Shown in pieces: positions 51,452-60,127 of a stretch of 64,000 nucleotides of DNA; position 1 is the first letter of the stretch, and each line of letters begins with the position of its first letter. The DNA is from Desulfobacteraceae bacterium UBA2174 (lineage in GTDB: Bacteria; Desulfobacterota; Desulfobacteria; Desulfobacterales; UBA2174): contig DCWA01000013.1 in the NCBI GenBank assembly GCA_002327445.1, positions 24,277-88,276 of the forward strand. The letters run 5' to 3'. A program made the translations under genes and the position numbers. The notes beneath the pieces are model-generated. The model made no database searches. It was given only the letters and a program-made list of their open reading frames with translations, and had not been told where the DNA came from.

Positions 51452-51480
51452 CATATAGAATTAATGCACCATGATGTCAA
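51452..51480 (-). promoter_or_regulatory. sigma-70 promoter of the dsr operon
   Basis: TTGACA (51475-51480), 17-base spacer, TATATG (51452-51457) on the minus strand. The leader to dsrA is about 175 bases and includes a short GGAGGTG-like sequence with no convincing peptide gene and a weak GCCC-CGCC-GGGC stem followed by six T. Confidence 0.7.
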
Positions 51481-51586
51481 TAAAAAAGCGGCCAACCCGG
51501 GCCTTGCGCCACAGGGTCGCCGCCGACGGACCCGCAGCCGGAGCCACCCGAAGGTCTCAGGGCATCCCCCGCCCCCATGGACGGCA

Positions 51587-52837
51587 TCAAGGACGGCAAA
51601 GACCGCCTTCGGCCAGCAGGGCATGCAAATGGTTCGCATGGGCCGCCGCGGCCGCCTCGATGATCCGCCGGGTCGGATCCCCCGCCGGCCGGCGGGTAGA
51701 CAGGGCATGGATCAGGTCGAGCAGATCGCGGGGACTCAGGGCACGAAGATAGGCGGCGGCCGCGTCGTGCATGGCAGCCGGCATCTCGCCCCGGTCCACC
51801 TTGCGCGCCAAAGCGTCCCCGACTCCCTCCAGGACCGGGCCCACCACGGCCGGGTCGGCCATTATCGGATCTCCGACGCCCCGATGCCGGTCCAGCCGCA
51901 ACCACAGGGTGGTGTGCGCTAGAAAAAGCGATAGATGCAGCAGGGCCGACGCCAGGTCCCCGGGCGGATCCCGGAGCAGGGCACCGTAGCGCCGCACCGT
52001 GACCAGTTTCAGCGCCGGCGTCTCCCCATCCAGCCGCACGATGAAATCGCCGGCGGCATGATGCCAGTCGAGGATCTGTTCTCCGCTGAACACGTCGTAA
52101 TAACCGGCCAGGATGGCGGCGGCATGCCGGTATAGCGCCCGGCTCTGGCCCTCGGAGAGGCGCAGCGGGCCGGAGGGGCGCCAGACGACCGGCACCGGAG
52201 GCCGCCCCGTGTCCGCTTCCTCGAGGTGAAATTCGTGGAAACCCGAAAACCATTGCCCGAGAAACAGCTCCAGGCGGCGGTGGCCGGAGAGGACTTCCGC
52301 CCCCCGCTCAAAGACCTCGGGCAGGCATCGAAGATCGAAACGCTGGATCAGCCGCGGAATCCATTCCACCTCCGCGGCCAGCAGGCCGATCCCTTCCGGC
52401 GACAGGGCCACGTTGACCACCAGTTCGACCCGGTGGCCGGCGGCCGTGGCCACCACCCGGGCGGGATGGTAGAACGCGCCATGTTTTTCCAGGAAAATCT
52501 CGATGTCGGAAAAGGGGGCGTCGGAAGGCCAGTCGGAAACCAGGGCCGCAGCGGCGCGGCGGACGGCCCGCCAATTGTCGCGGGAGAGAAATCTGGCAAG
52601 CGCCTCGAAATACTCCCCGTGGCGTACGGCATCCGCCGCCGATGTCCCGTGCCGGTCCAGGGGCAGGCAGCGACGCCAGTTCGTATCCCCGGGCAAAACC
52701 GGATGCCGCCGGTCGGCCAGAAAAAATCGGACCACGGGCCACGCGGGGGTCACGGGCTCCTCCACACCCCGGGCGGACGGGAAAAGAGGGAAGGCCGCGG
52801 CGTCGGACCGCGGTCTGTCCCCCGGTGGCGTATTCAA
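51587..52837 (-). CDS. protein of unknown function upstream of dsrA
   Basis: A 416-residue soluble protein I do not recognise. It has no signal peptide, cysteine motif or clear nucleotide-binding loop; it is rich in Leu, Arg and His, with conserved-looking stretches ALARFLSRDNWRAVRRAAAAL, IQRFDLRCLPEVFERG and LRLDRHRGVGDP. The start is TTG at 52835-52837, overlapping the TPR gene's stop as TTGA. It lies on the dsr strand and ends just before the dsr promoter, so it is a neighbour but not part of that transcript. Confidence 0.65.
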   Translation of the reverse strand: MNTPPGDRPRSDAAAFPLFPSARGVEEPVTPAWPVVRFFLADRRHPVLPGDTNWRRCLPLDRHGTSAADAVRHGEYFEALARFLSRDNWRAVRRAAAALVSDWPSDAPFSDIEIFLEKHGAFYHPARVVATAAGHRVELVVNVALSPEGIGLLAAEVEWIPRLIQRFDLRCLPEVFERGAEVLSGHRRLELFLGQWFSGFHEFHLEEADTGRPPVPVVWRPSGPLRLSEGQSRALYRHAAAILAGYYDVFSGEQILDWHHAAGDFIVRLDGETPALKLVTVRRYGALLRDPPGDLASALLHLSLFLAHTTLWLRLDRHRGVGDPIMADPAVVGPVLEGVGDALARKVDRGEMPAAMHDAAAAYLRALSPRDLLDLIHALSTRRPAGDPTRRIIEAAAAAHANHLHALLAEGGLCRP

Positions 52838-53475
52838 GCGCCGCCGAGGCCCGCCAGGATGTCCCGGCGAATCGGATCGGCCACCGTGTAGCCGTTTTCC
52901 TCGGCCAGCCGCATGTGCTTCTCCGCCTTGGCGAAATCTCCCAGCTCGATGTAGGCGATGGCCAGGTTGTTGTGGGCCACGGCAAATTTCGGCTCCAGGG
53001 TGAGGGCCTTGAGACCGGTGGCAATGCTGTCCGCCACCCGGCCGGCCATCAGGTAGGCGTTGGCGAGGGTGGCAAAGGCCTGGACGAAGCGGAAATTGAA
53101 ATGGACGGCCTTCTCCAGGGCGTCGATAGCGGCGTCCACGTTGCCTCTTTGCAGCTCGACGAACCCGATGTTGCCGTATCCCTCGGAAAATCCCGGCCGG
53201 GCCTTGACCGCCCGCTTGTTCCAGTCCAGGCAGCCGTCCAGATCCCCTTCCCGCAGGCGCAGGCCGCCCAGTTGGGCGTAGGCTTCGGCCAGGGTCGGAC
53301 TGCAGTCGATCGCCCGGTACAGCTCCTGCTCGGCCTCGGTGAACTGCTTCATTCCCAGCAGGGCAACGGCCAGATTATAATGATTGGTGCCGCATTCCGA
53401 GTTTCCATCCAGGGACCGTTTCAGCTCGGCGATCTTCTCGGTAGCGTCTTTGAATTGCATCGTCTTGTCGCTCAT
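52834..53475 (-). CDS. TPR repeat protein
   Basis: A 213-residue cytoplasmic protein of about five TPR units (NHYNLAVALLGMKQFTEAEQ, AEAYAQLGGLRLREGDLDG, FSEGYGNIGFVELQRGNVD, FAVAHNNLAIAYIELGDFAKAE). No signal peptide. It is translationally coupled to the unknown 416-residue protein downstream, so the two probably work together, perhaps as an assembly factor near the sulfite reductase genes (inference from location only). Confidence 0.82.
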   Translation of the reverse strand: MSDKTMQFKDATEKIAELKRSLDGNSECGTNHYNLAVALLGMKQFTEAEQELYRAIDCSPTLAEAYAQLGGLRLREGDLDGCLDWNKRAVKARPGFSEGYGNIGFVELQRGNVDAAIDALEKAVHFNFRFVQAFATLANAYLMAGRVADSIATGLKALTLEPKFAVAHNNLAIAYIELGDFAKAEKHMRLAEENGYTVADPIRRDILAGLGGA

Positions 53476-53565
53476 TTGCCATCCTTTGAGACCGTTTCAA
53501 GGGGCCGTGTTGGCGGCGGGCCCTCCGCCGCCCCGGCGTCAGGTCGCCGGTGAAAAATGTTTTTG

Positions 53566-53592
53566 TTATTATCGCCGGACAGCGTCTGTCAA
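53566..53592 (-). promoter_or_regulatory. possible promoter for the TPR gene
   Basis: TTGACA at 53587-53592 and TAATAA at 53566-53571 on the minus strand, with a short 15-base spacer and a weak -10. Confidence 0.35.
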
Positions 53593-53759
53593 CCCCAAAG
53601 CCGAACGGCGCGGCGCCCGCCGGGGCGCTTTTCTGTTGACGCCCCGGGCGATTGTGACTTAGAAAATTGGAATTCCGACGATCAAAAAGATCTCGACCGC
53701 GTCATCGTCAACCGATTCGCCAACCGGGGCCTTGTCATGGTCCCCTGAAGGGGGAAGCT

Positions 53760-54794
53760 ATGCAACCAGGATGCTACACGGCGTTGATCACGCCGTTTGC
53801 CGGCGGTGCCGTGGATGATGCCGGCCTCCGTCAACTCGTGACCTTCCAGATCGAAAACGGCATCACCGGGCTGCTGGCGGTGGGCACCACCGGGGAAAGC
53901 CCGACGTTGACCTGGGAGGAACACAACCGGGTCATCGCCATGGTGGCGGGGATGACCCGCGGCCGCTGCCTCTGTATCGCCGGCACCGGCAGCAACAACA
54001 CGGCGGAGACCCTGGAAGGAACCCGCTACGCCGTGGCGGCCGGCGCAGATGCCGTCCTGCTGGTCGATCCTTACTACAACGGTCCCAGCTCACTGGAAAT
54101 CCGTCGGGAATACGTCGGTCCGGTAGCCGAGGCCTTTCCCGACACCCACGTGATCCCCTACGTGATTCCCGGCCGCACCGGCGCCCAGCTTCTGCCCGAG
54201 GACCTGGCCTTGCTCCATCGCCAGTATCCAAACCTCCACACGGTGAAGGAGGCCACCGGCGACCTGGCCAACATGCGCCGTACCCGGGCCTGTTGCGGTC
54301 CGGATTTCGTCATCTTTTCCGGCGACGACGGGATGACCTTCGACATGATGCACGACCCTGCCATCGCCGCCGCCGGGGTGATCAGCGTCATCTCCAACAT
54401 CGCCCCCCGGGCGGTGGGGGAAATGGTGTCCCTGATGGCCGCCGGCCGGCACGAGGAAGCCGCCTCCCTGCGTCATGCCCTCGACCCGCTCTTCAACCTG
54501 GTGACGGTCAAGACCACAGAGCAGACCCCCTTCGGCGACGTGACCTGCCGGGCGCGCAATCCCCTGGCGCTCAAGACCTTGATGACCGTCCTTGGTATGC
54601 CTTCGGGTGGGTGCCGGCGCCCCTTGGGCCGCATGAGCGCCAAGGGCCTGGAGACGGTAATTTCTGCGGCGCGCCTGGTCCAGGCGCAAAATCCGGAAAT
54701 TTTCGCCCCTCTGGCGGCCTTCTTCAAGGTGGACGTCACCGCTCGGCTGCAAGATCCCGCCAACTGGCGCGGGTTGGCCTACGATACTTATTAG
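53760..54794 (+). CDS. DapA-family aldolase (4-hydroxy-tetrahydrodipicolinate synthase-like)
   Basis: A 344-residue class I aldolase of the DHDPS/NAL family. GTTGESPTL near 43, the catalytic Tyr in IPYVIPGRTGAQ near 140 and the Schiff-base Lys in HTVKEATGD near 163 are present. It is about 50 residues longer than E. coli DapA, with extra C-terminal sequence (KGLETVISAARL...DVTARLQDPANWRGL). It likely makes the lysine/diaminopimelate precursor, but a sister aldolase function is possible because no other lysine gene is adjacent. The start at 53760 follows AAGGGGGAAG. Confidence 0.82.
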   Translation: MQPGCYTALITPFAGGAVDDAGLRQLVTFQIENGITGLLAVGTTGESPTLTWEEHNRVIAMVAGMTRGRCLCIAGTGSNNTAETLEGTRYAVAAGADAVLLVDPYYNGPSSLEIRREYVGPVAEAFPDTHVIPYVIPGRTGAQLLPEDLALLHRQYPNLHTVKEATGDLANMRRTRACCGPDFVIFSGDDGMTFDMMHDPAIAAAGVISVISNIAPRAVGEMVSLMAAGRHEEAASLRHALDPLFNLVTVKTTEQTPFGDVTCRARNPLALKTLMTVLGMPSGGCRRPLGRMSAKGLETVISAARLVQAQNPEIFAPLAAFFKVDVTARLQDPANWRGLAYDTY

Positions 54795-54822
54795 ACACTT
54801 GAAATTCGAAATTTGAACAAGC

Positions 54823-54862
54823 AAGACGACCGTCGGAAACGATCCTGCGGCCGTCTTCCTTT
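54823..54862 (+). terminator. intrinsic terminator after the dapA-like gene
   Basis: AAGACGACC and GGCCGTCTT pair with one mismatch around a 17-base loop, followed by CCTTTTG. It lies between convergent genes. Confidence 0.6.
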
Positions 54863-54875
54863 TGTGGCAACCTTG

Positions 54876-55691
54876 TCAGGACGTGGGGGGCCGGTGCTGG
54901 CTGCCGCCTTCCCGGATCGCTATCTTCTCTTCATCCGGCACCTGGAACAAGGCTCCCTTGAGCCAGCGCAGCCCGAAACGCAGCAACGCCACATCGTCCT
55001 CACGGATCCGGGCCACCGTGTCGGGGTCCACCTCGTAACGGTCGAGAAAAGAGCTTTCAAAGACAAAACGGCGGAACCGGTCCACGTTGTAGCAGACCAT
55101 GAAGAACAGCTCTTTGCTCTTGTCCGTGAGCTTGATGCTGGTGGGGAAGGAGCGTTTGTGGACCAGGATGTCGGTCCAGTCGGCGTTGATCCGGTCCCGG
55201 AGTTCAACACCCTGATCCTCCCGCCACTCGGCCACGGTCCATTCGCGCTGGGATTCGAATCCCTTGCAGTGCGGTTCGTAAACAAAAAAGAAAAAACCCT
55301 CGTCGTCGGCGCCTTCCTTGTGCATCAACGAGGCCATCCCGAGGGGATAATAGCGGCAGGCCGAAGGTCGATCGGCATACACGAGGCACCCTTCATCGCG
55401 AACGAAGGGGCAGGACCGGGATGCGTCGTCGAGCAGGCGCAGGGCAACCACCGGCAGGTCGGTCTTTTCCATCATGTGCGGTTCGGTGTAGATGGATAGG
55501 AATTGCTCGGAGTCCAGCTCCAGACGGTGTTTGAGCTGAATGATGTCGTATGGGGTCAGAATGATCTCGATTCCCCGGCAGCACTGGGTGAAGCAACTCA
55601 TGCCGGGGTGGCACTCGAACTTGAAGCGGCTCCGGTAGCCCAGTCGTACCGGGGGAATGACGGCCTTTTCGGCCTCTTTGGGGTCGGTCAT
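54876..55691 (-). CDS. YkgJ-family cysteine cluster protein
   Basis: A 271-residue protein with the Cys-rich pattern of this family, CHPGMSCFTQCCRG near 27-40 and CPFVRDEGCLVYADRPSACRYYPLG near 95-120, which probably binds zinc or an Fe-S cluster. The remaining C-terminal half (about 130-271) is helical and rich in Arg and Asp. Function is unknown. It is transcribed alone, convergent with the DapA-like gene. Confidence 0.8.
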   Translation of the reverse strand: MTDPKEAEKAVIPPVRLGYRSRFKFECHPGMSCFTQCCRGIEIILTPYDIIQLKHRLELDSEQFLSIYTEPHMMEKTDLPVVALRLLDDASRSCPFVRDEGCLVYADRPSACRYYPLGMASLMHKEGADDEGFFFFVYEPHCKGFESQREWTVAEWREDQGVELRDRINADWTDILVHKRSFPTSIKLTDKSKELFFMVCYNVDRFRRFVFESSFLDRYEVDPDTVARIREDDVALLRFGLRWLKGALFQVPDEEKIAIREGGSQHRPPTS

Positions 55692-55726
55692 GGGGCATCC
55701 TTTCCAGGCAATGACATTTTCGGCCT

Positions 55727-55755
55727 CTCTTAGAGGAGCCGACGCCGAATGTCAA
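55727..55755 (-). promoter_or_regulatory. possible promoter for the YkgJ-family gene
   Basis: TTGACA at 55750-55755 and TAAGAG at 55727-55732 with a 17-base spacer on the minus strand. The -10 is weak. Confidence 0.45.
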
Positions 55756-55829
55756 ACGCGGCTACCTTTCTTCCTGGAATCGAGGCGGCCTTCATCCATC
55801 ACTTTTTTTTGACGATGTGAGGATTTTAT

Positions 55830-55896
55830 TTGACTCTGGCGACAAATGCAGTATGTTAGCCCCTAATCATGAAAGGTGTGGCCTAGGAGGCACACC
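55830..55896 (+). promoter_or_regulatory. promoter and structured leader of the cold-shock gene
   Basis: TTGACT (55830-55835) and TATGTT (55852-55857) are 16 bases apart. About 15 bases past the expected start a hairpin forms from GGTGTGGCCT and AGGCACACC (55875-55896). The leader runs about 115 bases to the csp start, typical of temperature-responsive cold-shock mRNAs. Confidence 0.5.
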
Positions 55897-55981
55897 GGCT
55901 CCACGCTAGAGGAAGACCATTTGCGAAAGTGGCACCTCGAGTTGGAACTATGGGAACTATGAACGAAAGGAGGGTGTCCAC

Positions 55982-56182
55982 ATGGCAAATGGTGTTGTGA
56001 AATGGTTCAACGATCAAAAGGGCTATGGTTTCATCCAGCAGGAAAACGGACCGGATGTGTTCGTTCACCACTCGGGAATCAACATGGCCGGATTCAAAAG
56101 CCTGAAAGAGGGCGACCAGGTGTCTTTTGACATCGAGCAGGGCCGCAAGGGACCTGCCGCCGTCAACGTCACGGTTCTTTAA
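55982..56182 (+). CDS. cold-shock protein (CspA family)
   Basis: A 66-residue single cold-shock domain. The RNA-binding motifs KGYGFIQ (RNP1) and DVFVHHSGI (RNP2) are intact, with WFNDQKGYGF at the N-terminus. It binds single-stranded RNA and may act as an RNA chaperone. AAAGGAGG precedes the start, and a terminator follows the stop. Confidence 0.97.
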   Translation: MANGVVKWFNDQKGYGFIQQENGPDVFVHHSGINMAGFKSLKEGDQVSFDIEQGRKGPAAVNVTVL

Positions 56183-56211
56183 TCCGGACGGGTCCGTTCC
56201 AAAATTTCAAA

Positions 56212-56257
56212 CAGAAGGGCATCACCGCTTCGGCGGCGGATGCCCTTCTGTTGTTTT
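56212..56257. terminator. terminator after the cold-shock gene
   Basis: CAGAAGGGCATC and GATGCCCTTCTG form a 12-bp stem, continued inside by CCGC-TTCG-GCGG, then TTGTTTT. The minus side also carries T-rich sequence, so it may serve the convergent gene too. Confidence 0.85.
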
Positions 56258-57927
56258 CAGTTTACCCCACCCTCGATTGTCATCCCGCTTTCCCCTGCTT
56301 TTCCCGCCTTCCGAAGGCGGTAGCGCCCGGCGACGCAGGCGGCCGCCATGGTCTCGACGGCGGTGATCAGTTCCGGCAATGAAATGGTCCGGTTGAATCC
56401 GCCCAGGTGCGGTCCCGTAGGCACGGCCAGGTCGCCTTCCCCCTGCCGCAGGGTTTCGATGCGCGAGGCGGGAAAACCGCGCCGGCGCAAAAAGGATTCG
56501 AAATCGGCGCGCGTCATGGCCGCCTGGTCCGTCGCCCGAAGGATTTCCGCCATGTGGCGGTCTACCCCCATCTCCTCGACCATCCGTGCGGCGAGAGCCC
56601 CCGCATCCAGCGGCATGGCCTCCTCGCCCGATCGGCCGACAAACCCCCGGCGATAGCCCCGAAAAACCTCCTCAATGACCCGCGTCAGCAGGTCGGCGTC
56701 AAAAAGGTCCCGGGCATCCACCGGTTCACCGTTGGGCTGCTGGCCGACCCGCCGGCTGTCACGGGCCCGAAAATAGCTGCCCGCCACCAGCAAAAGGCTC
56801 AAAAAATGGTTGCCCAGGTGGCGGTAGAAGTGCAGTGGCGGGCCGGTGAAGGCAATGAGATGCTCGAAGTCGCGCAGCCCGGTGGGCCCCCAGTTGGGAT
56901 AGGCGCAGGAAGCCAGCCAACGGTCCAGCCGGCCGCCGCGAAACCACTCGTAGCGCCCGGCATCCCGCCGGCGGTGGCGCTGGACCCGGTTGTGGAACAG
57001 GGGAATAGGCGCCTCGTGGATGATCCCCGCTGCCGCCAGGGCTCCGAAAAGCAGCGCGGCGCGGCCCATGATCTCGATGAAGGCCTCCGGCTCCGGCAGC
57101 CGGCCGGAGAGGGGATCGTTGGGATAGACGAAGTAGTCCGCCGGCGCCAGGTAGGCGATGGCCCAGCCTTCCGGGTGCAGCATGTCGCCATCCGGGGCCG
57201 CCCGGGGCAGGCCTGTCGGACGCACGAGGTGGCCGCCGTCGAACCGCAGCGGTTCCGGGATCTCGAAGCGGCAACCGAAACATTGCTGCTGCCCGGCCAA
57301 GCTTTCCATCCAGGCCGCCTCACGGGCCAGTTCAAGGGGGTCCTGGTCTGCCCGGGCCATCTTGACCACCAAGGGTCGGCCGCCGTTGCCGTTGCCGGCC
57401 AACAGGCTGCGGCCCTGACGCTGGATGCGCAGCGAAGCCCCCAGACCGGCACGCTGGACGATCTTGTCCCAGGGCACCGGCCCTCCGCCACCGGGGGCGG
57501 GCGCCGGAGACTGCGGGACCCGCGCATCCAGGCACGGCAGGGAACCGAGGGTTTCAGCCGTGCCGCGATGGGCCAGTCCCCGGGTGACCGCCAGCGTCTC
57601 CATCAAGGCCGACCAGGCGCCCCGGGCCAGGTCGGGCCGGGGCACACCGGCCAGCGACACCAGCACTTCGGCGGCCTTGCGGGCCAGAAACAGGTCCTGG
57701 CGCTTGGTACCGAGGCGCGGTTCCTGGAGCAGCCGTCCCAATACCGGCACCACCTCGGCTTCCAGACCCTCGGGCGCTTTGCGGACCACATCTTGCAGGT
57801 GAAACAGGGCCCAGATCCGCTCGGCATAGGCCACCGGGGCATCGCGGGTATGGGCGACGGCCTGATGGACCGGAACCGCCAGGGTGGCCATGGCCTGGGC
57901 GGTATGGGCATCTGCGGCGACCGGCAT
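56257..57927 (-). CDS. protein of unknown function with faint kinase-like motifs
   Basis: A 556-residue protein I cannot assign. The first ~130 residues are helical. From about 165 the order RPLVVKMARADQDP (a Lys in a beta strand), REAAWMESL (a Glu in a helix), AAAGIIHEAPIPLFHNRV and LRDFEHL loosely recalls kinase-fold phosphotransferases, though a true HxD catalytic loop is not evident. The C-terminal 150 residues are helical (MPLDAGALAARMVEEMGVDRHMAEI, RADFESFLRRRGFP). It starts 4 bases after the stop of the MBL hydrolase gene, so the two form an operon. Confidence 0.6.
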   Translation of the reverse strand: MPVAADAHTAQAMATLAVPVHQAVAHTRDAPVAYAERIWALFHLQDVVRKAPEGLEAEVVPVLGRLLQEPRLGTKRQDLFLARKAAEVLVSLAGVPRPDLARGAWSALMETLAVTRGLAHRGTAETLGSLPCLDARVPQSPAPAPGGGGPVPWDKIVQRAGLGASLRIQRQGRSLLAGNGNGGRPLVVKMARADQDPLELAREAAWMESLAGQQQCFGCRFEIPEPLRFDGGHLVRPTGLPRAAPDGDMLHPEGWAIAYLAPADYFVYPNDPLSGRLPEPEAFIEIMGRAALLFGALAAAGIIHEAPIPLFHNRVQRHRRRDAGRYEWFRGGRLDRWLASCAYPNWGPTGLRDFEHLIAFTGPPLHFYRHLGNHFLSLLLVAGSYFRARDSRRVGQQPNGEPVDARDLFDADLLTRVIEEVFRGYRRGFVGRSGEEAMPLDAGALAARMVEEMGVDRHMAEILRATDQAAMTRADFESFLRRRGFPASRIETLRQGEGDLAVPTGPHLGGFNRTISLPELITAVETMAAACVAGRYRLRKAGKAGESGMTIEGGVN

Positions 57928-57931
57928 GGAC

Positions 57932-58888
57932 TCAGGCGCCGAAAACCAGCCGGGTGCCGGCCATGTTGATGATGACTTTCTCCGGCATGGCTTTTTCGAA
58001 GGCCAGGACGGCGTTTCGCCCCGTGCAATGGGTCGGGATGACGTAGTCCGGGGCGATGTCGGCCATGGCGGACACCGTCTCGCGGATCAAGCCTTCCTTG
58101 CCGGGGCCGGAGAGGTGGAATCCGCCCATCACGGCATGGACCTTTTCCACCCCGGTGACGGCCCGGGCGTGGATCACGGTGTTGATAATTCCCGCGTGGG
58201 CGCATCCGGACAGCACGATCAGGCCCTTGTTCTTGAGGTGGAACACCATGGCCGTGTCGTCTTCGAAGGTGTCCTGGCGCGCCTGGCCGTCTTGCTGGAA
58301 GAAAAGATTCGGCGCTCCCTTTTCATAGGCCGTGGTGCGCGGAACCTGGCCGAGAAAAAGCATCGTGCCCCCGCATAGCGGGTAAGGCGCAGCGCTTTCC
58401 ACCGGCGCCACCCCGGCGGAGGATAGTGCCTCCCCTGTCAAATCGGGGAAAAATATGTTGACGGCCTCGCTAACTTTCATGTGGCGCCCGGGACGGAACG
58501 CCTCCGGGTGCAACGCCAGGGGCAGGTCCTTTTTCCCCACCCGCTTTGCCAGGGCCGCCAGGCCGCCGAAATGGTCGAAGTGACCATGGGACAAGGCCAG
58601 GGCCTCCACCCGGCTCAAGTCCAGGCCGAGAGCGTCGGCGTTGGACGCCGCGCCATCGGGTGAATAGCCGAAATCAAAGAGCAACTGGCGGTCGACGCCG
58701 TCGGTGGTGGTGGTCTGCAGAAAAGAGGAAAACCCATGCTCGGCCAGGATGCTTCGGCCGATCCGGCCCCCCCTTGCGGGGATGGCCCGCCGCACCACCG
58801 GCGTGCTGTCCCCCGAGGTGAGGTCGATGTAGTTGTCTTGAAGGGTGAGGATCTCGACACGGTCCACGGCGGCGATTTTCGTTGTCAT
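57932..58888 (-). CDS. MBL-fold metallohydrolase
   Basis: A 318-residue metallo-beta-lactamase-fold protein. Metal ligands are in ALSHGHFDHFGG near 98-109 and SGCAHAGIINT near 227-237, and a final His in PTHCTGRNAV near 285. The SGCAHAG motif is that of the group annotated as methanopterin-related RFAP synthase-like or DHPS-like hydrolases; the true substrate is unknown. It lies between a lytic transglycosylase gene and the unknown 556-residue protein gene. Confidence 0.85.
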   Translation of the reverse strand: MTTKIAAVDRVEILTLQDNYIDLTSGDSTPVVRRAIPARGGRIGRSILAEHGFSSFLQTTTTDGVDRQLLFDFGYSPDGAASNADALGLDLSRVEALALSHGHFDHFGGLAALAKRVGKKDLPLALHPEAFRPGRHMKVSEAVNIFFPDLTGEALSSAGVAPVESAAPYPLCGGTMLFLGQVPRTTAYEKGAPNLFFQQDGQARQDTFEDDTAMVFHLKNKGLIVLSGCAHAGIINTVIHARAVTGVEKVHAVMGGFHLSGPGKEGLIRETVSAMADIAPDYVIPTHCTGRNAVLAFEKAMPEKVIINMAGTRLVFGA

Positions 58889-58900
58889 GATCTCTCCTTT

Positions 58901-60127
58901 TCACTGCTGTTCGTTTTCATCCGATGTCAGCGCTTCCCGGGCCGGCCGAACCACCAGCCGTTCACCCGGGTGGATCGGCTTTTTGAGGTCGATGCGGTTC
59001 CAGATCCGCAGGGCCTGAAGCGGGACGCCGAAGCGCTCGGCGATGGCGGACAGGTTGTCCCCCGGCTGCACCACGTAGATCCGCTCCTCGAGCTGATCCT
59101 GGTGTTCGGCGAGAAGCCGCTCCAGCCGTTGATGAAATCCGTCGGCGCCGCCGGGGGGGATTTTCAACGAATGCAACCCGGCGCCAAGGTAATGGCCGCG
59201 CAGTTCAGGGTTCAGATCCTTGATGGCCTTGAAATCGCAATTGCCCGCCCGCGCCAGCAACTGCAAGGGGGCCTCTTCGGCCAGGGTGACGTCCACCGAT
59301 TCGGTCTCGTAAGGGGCGTAAAGATCCCGGGGGCCGAGGTGGAATCCGAAACGCTGGGGATCGGACATGATCAGCTTGATCACCACGGCCTTGGGCACGT
59401 AGCGCTGAGTCTCCAGATAAAGGTAGAGCCGGTAGTAGTCGCCCACCTCCTGGGACAGCATCTCGGCGGCGACCCCCTGCTCGCCCATGTTGTACGCCGC
59501 GGCTGCCAGGTGCCAGGATCCGAACTGGGCGTAGAGATCCTTCAGGTAGCAGGCCGCGGCCCGGGTCGAGTCGGCCAGGTTGCGGCGCTGGTCCTTGCGG
59601 CTATCCACCGTGAGACCGTAGCGCAGGGCGGTGGGTCGGATGAACTGCCAGAATCCGATGGCCCCGGCGGATGAACCGGCATGGGGGCGCAGTCCGCTCT
59701 CCACCACCGCCAAGTACTTCAAGTCGTCCGGCACCCCTTCCTGCTGCAGGATCGCCTCGATTTCCGGAAAGTATCGTCCGGCGCGCTTGAGCCACAGGAT
59801 CACCTGGGGCTGGTTCCAGGCCATCAGCAGCAGTTCGGTCTCCAACCGTTCGGCCACCTCGGGTTTCTCCAGCGGCACCGGTTCGCCGCAAAAATCCAGC
59901 GGCGGCGCAATCCGGATAGCCTCGATCAGCGACGGAAAATCGCCTCCGGTCCCGGCAGGCTCGGATTCACCACCGGCCAGAGCAGGCCCGGTTTCGCCAC
60001 CGGCCCCGACGGATTCTGTCTCGCCACCGCCCCCGGCAGGCTCCGCTTCGGCACAGGCAAAGGCGGAAAAAATCAGAACGGCGGCGCACAGCAGCACCGC
60101 CCCCTTCATCAAATGGCGCTCGGCCAT
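58901..60127 (-). CDS. membrane-bound lytic murein transglycosylase (MltD-like)
   Basis: A 408-residue envelope enzyme. Signal peptide (about 8-26, AVLLCAAVLIFSAFACA), then a Gly/Glu-rich repeated linker at 28-62 built of GGGETESVGAGGET-like units. The SLT domain (about 130-250) has the catalytic Glu in AVVESGLRPHAGSSAGAIGFWQF and the later AAAAYNMGEQG. One LysM domain at the C-terminus (YVVQPGDNLSAIAERFGV) binds peptidoglycan. A lipobox is not clear. The start at 60127 follows GGGAGG. Confidence 0.9.
   Translation of the reverse strand: MAERHLMKGAVLLCAAVLIFSAFACAEAEPAGGGGETESVGAGGETGPALAGGESEPAGTGGDFPSLIEAIRIAPPLDFCGEPVPLEKPEVAERLETELLLMAWNQPQVILWLKRAGRYFPEIEAILQQEGVPDDLKYLAVVESGLRPHAGSSAGAIGFWQFIRPTALRYGLTVDSRKDQRRNLADSTRAAACYLKDLYAQFGSWHLAAAAYNMGEQGVAAEMLSQEVGDYYRLYLYLETQRYVPKAVVIKLIMSDPQRFGFHLGPRDLYAPYETESVDVTLAEEAPLQLLARAGNCDFKAIKDLNPELRGHYLGAGLHSLKIPPGGADGFHQRLERLLAEHQDQLEERIYVVQPGDNLSAIAERFGVPLQALRIWNRIDLKKPIHPGERLVVRPAREALTSDENEQQ

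Noticed and set aside
53636..53664. Promoter for the dapA-like gene (TTGACG-N17-TTAGAA)
   Set aside because: The -10 shows almost no match to consensus, so it cannot be supported.
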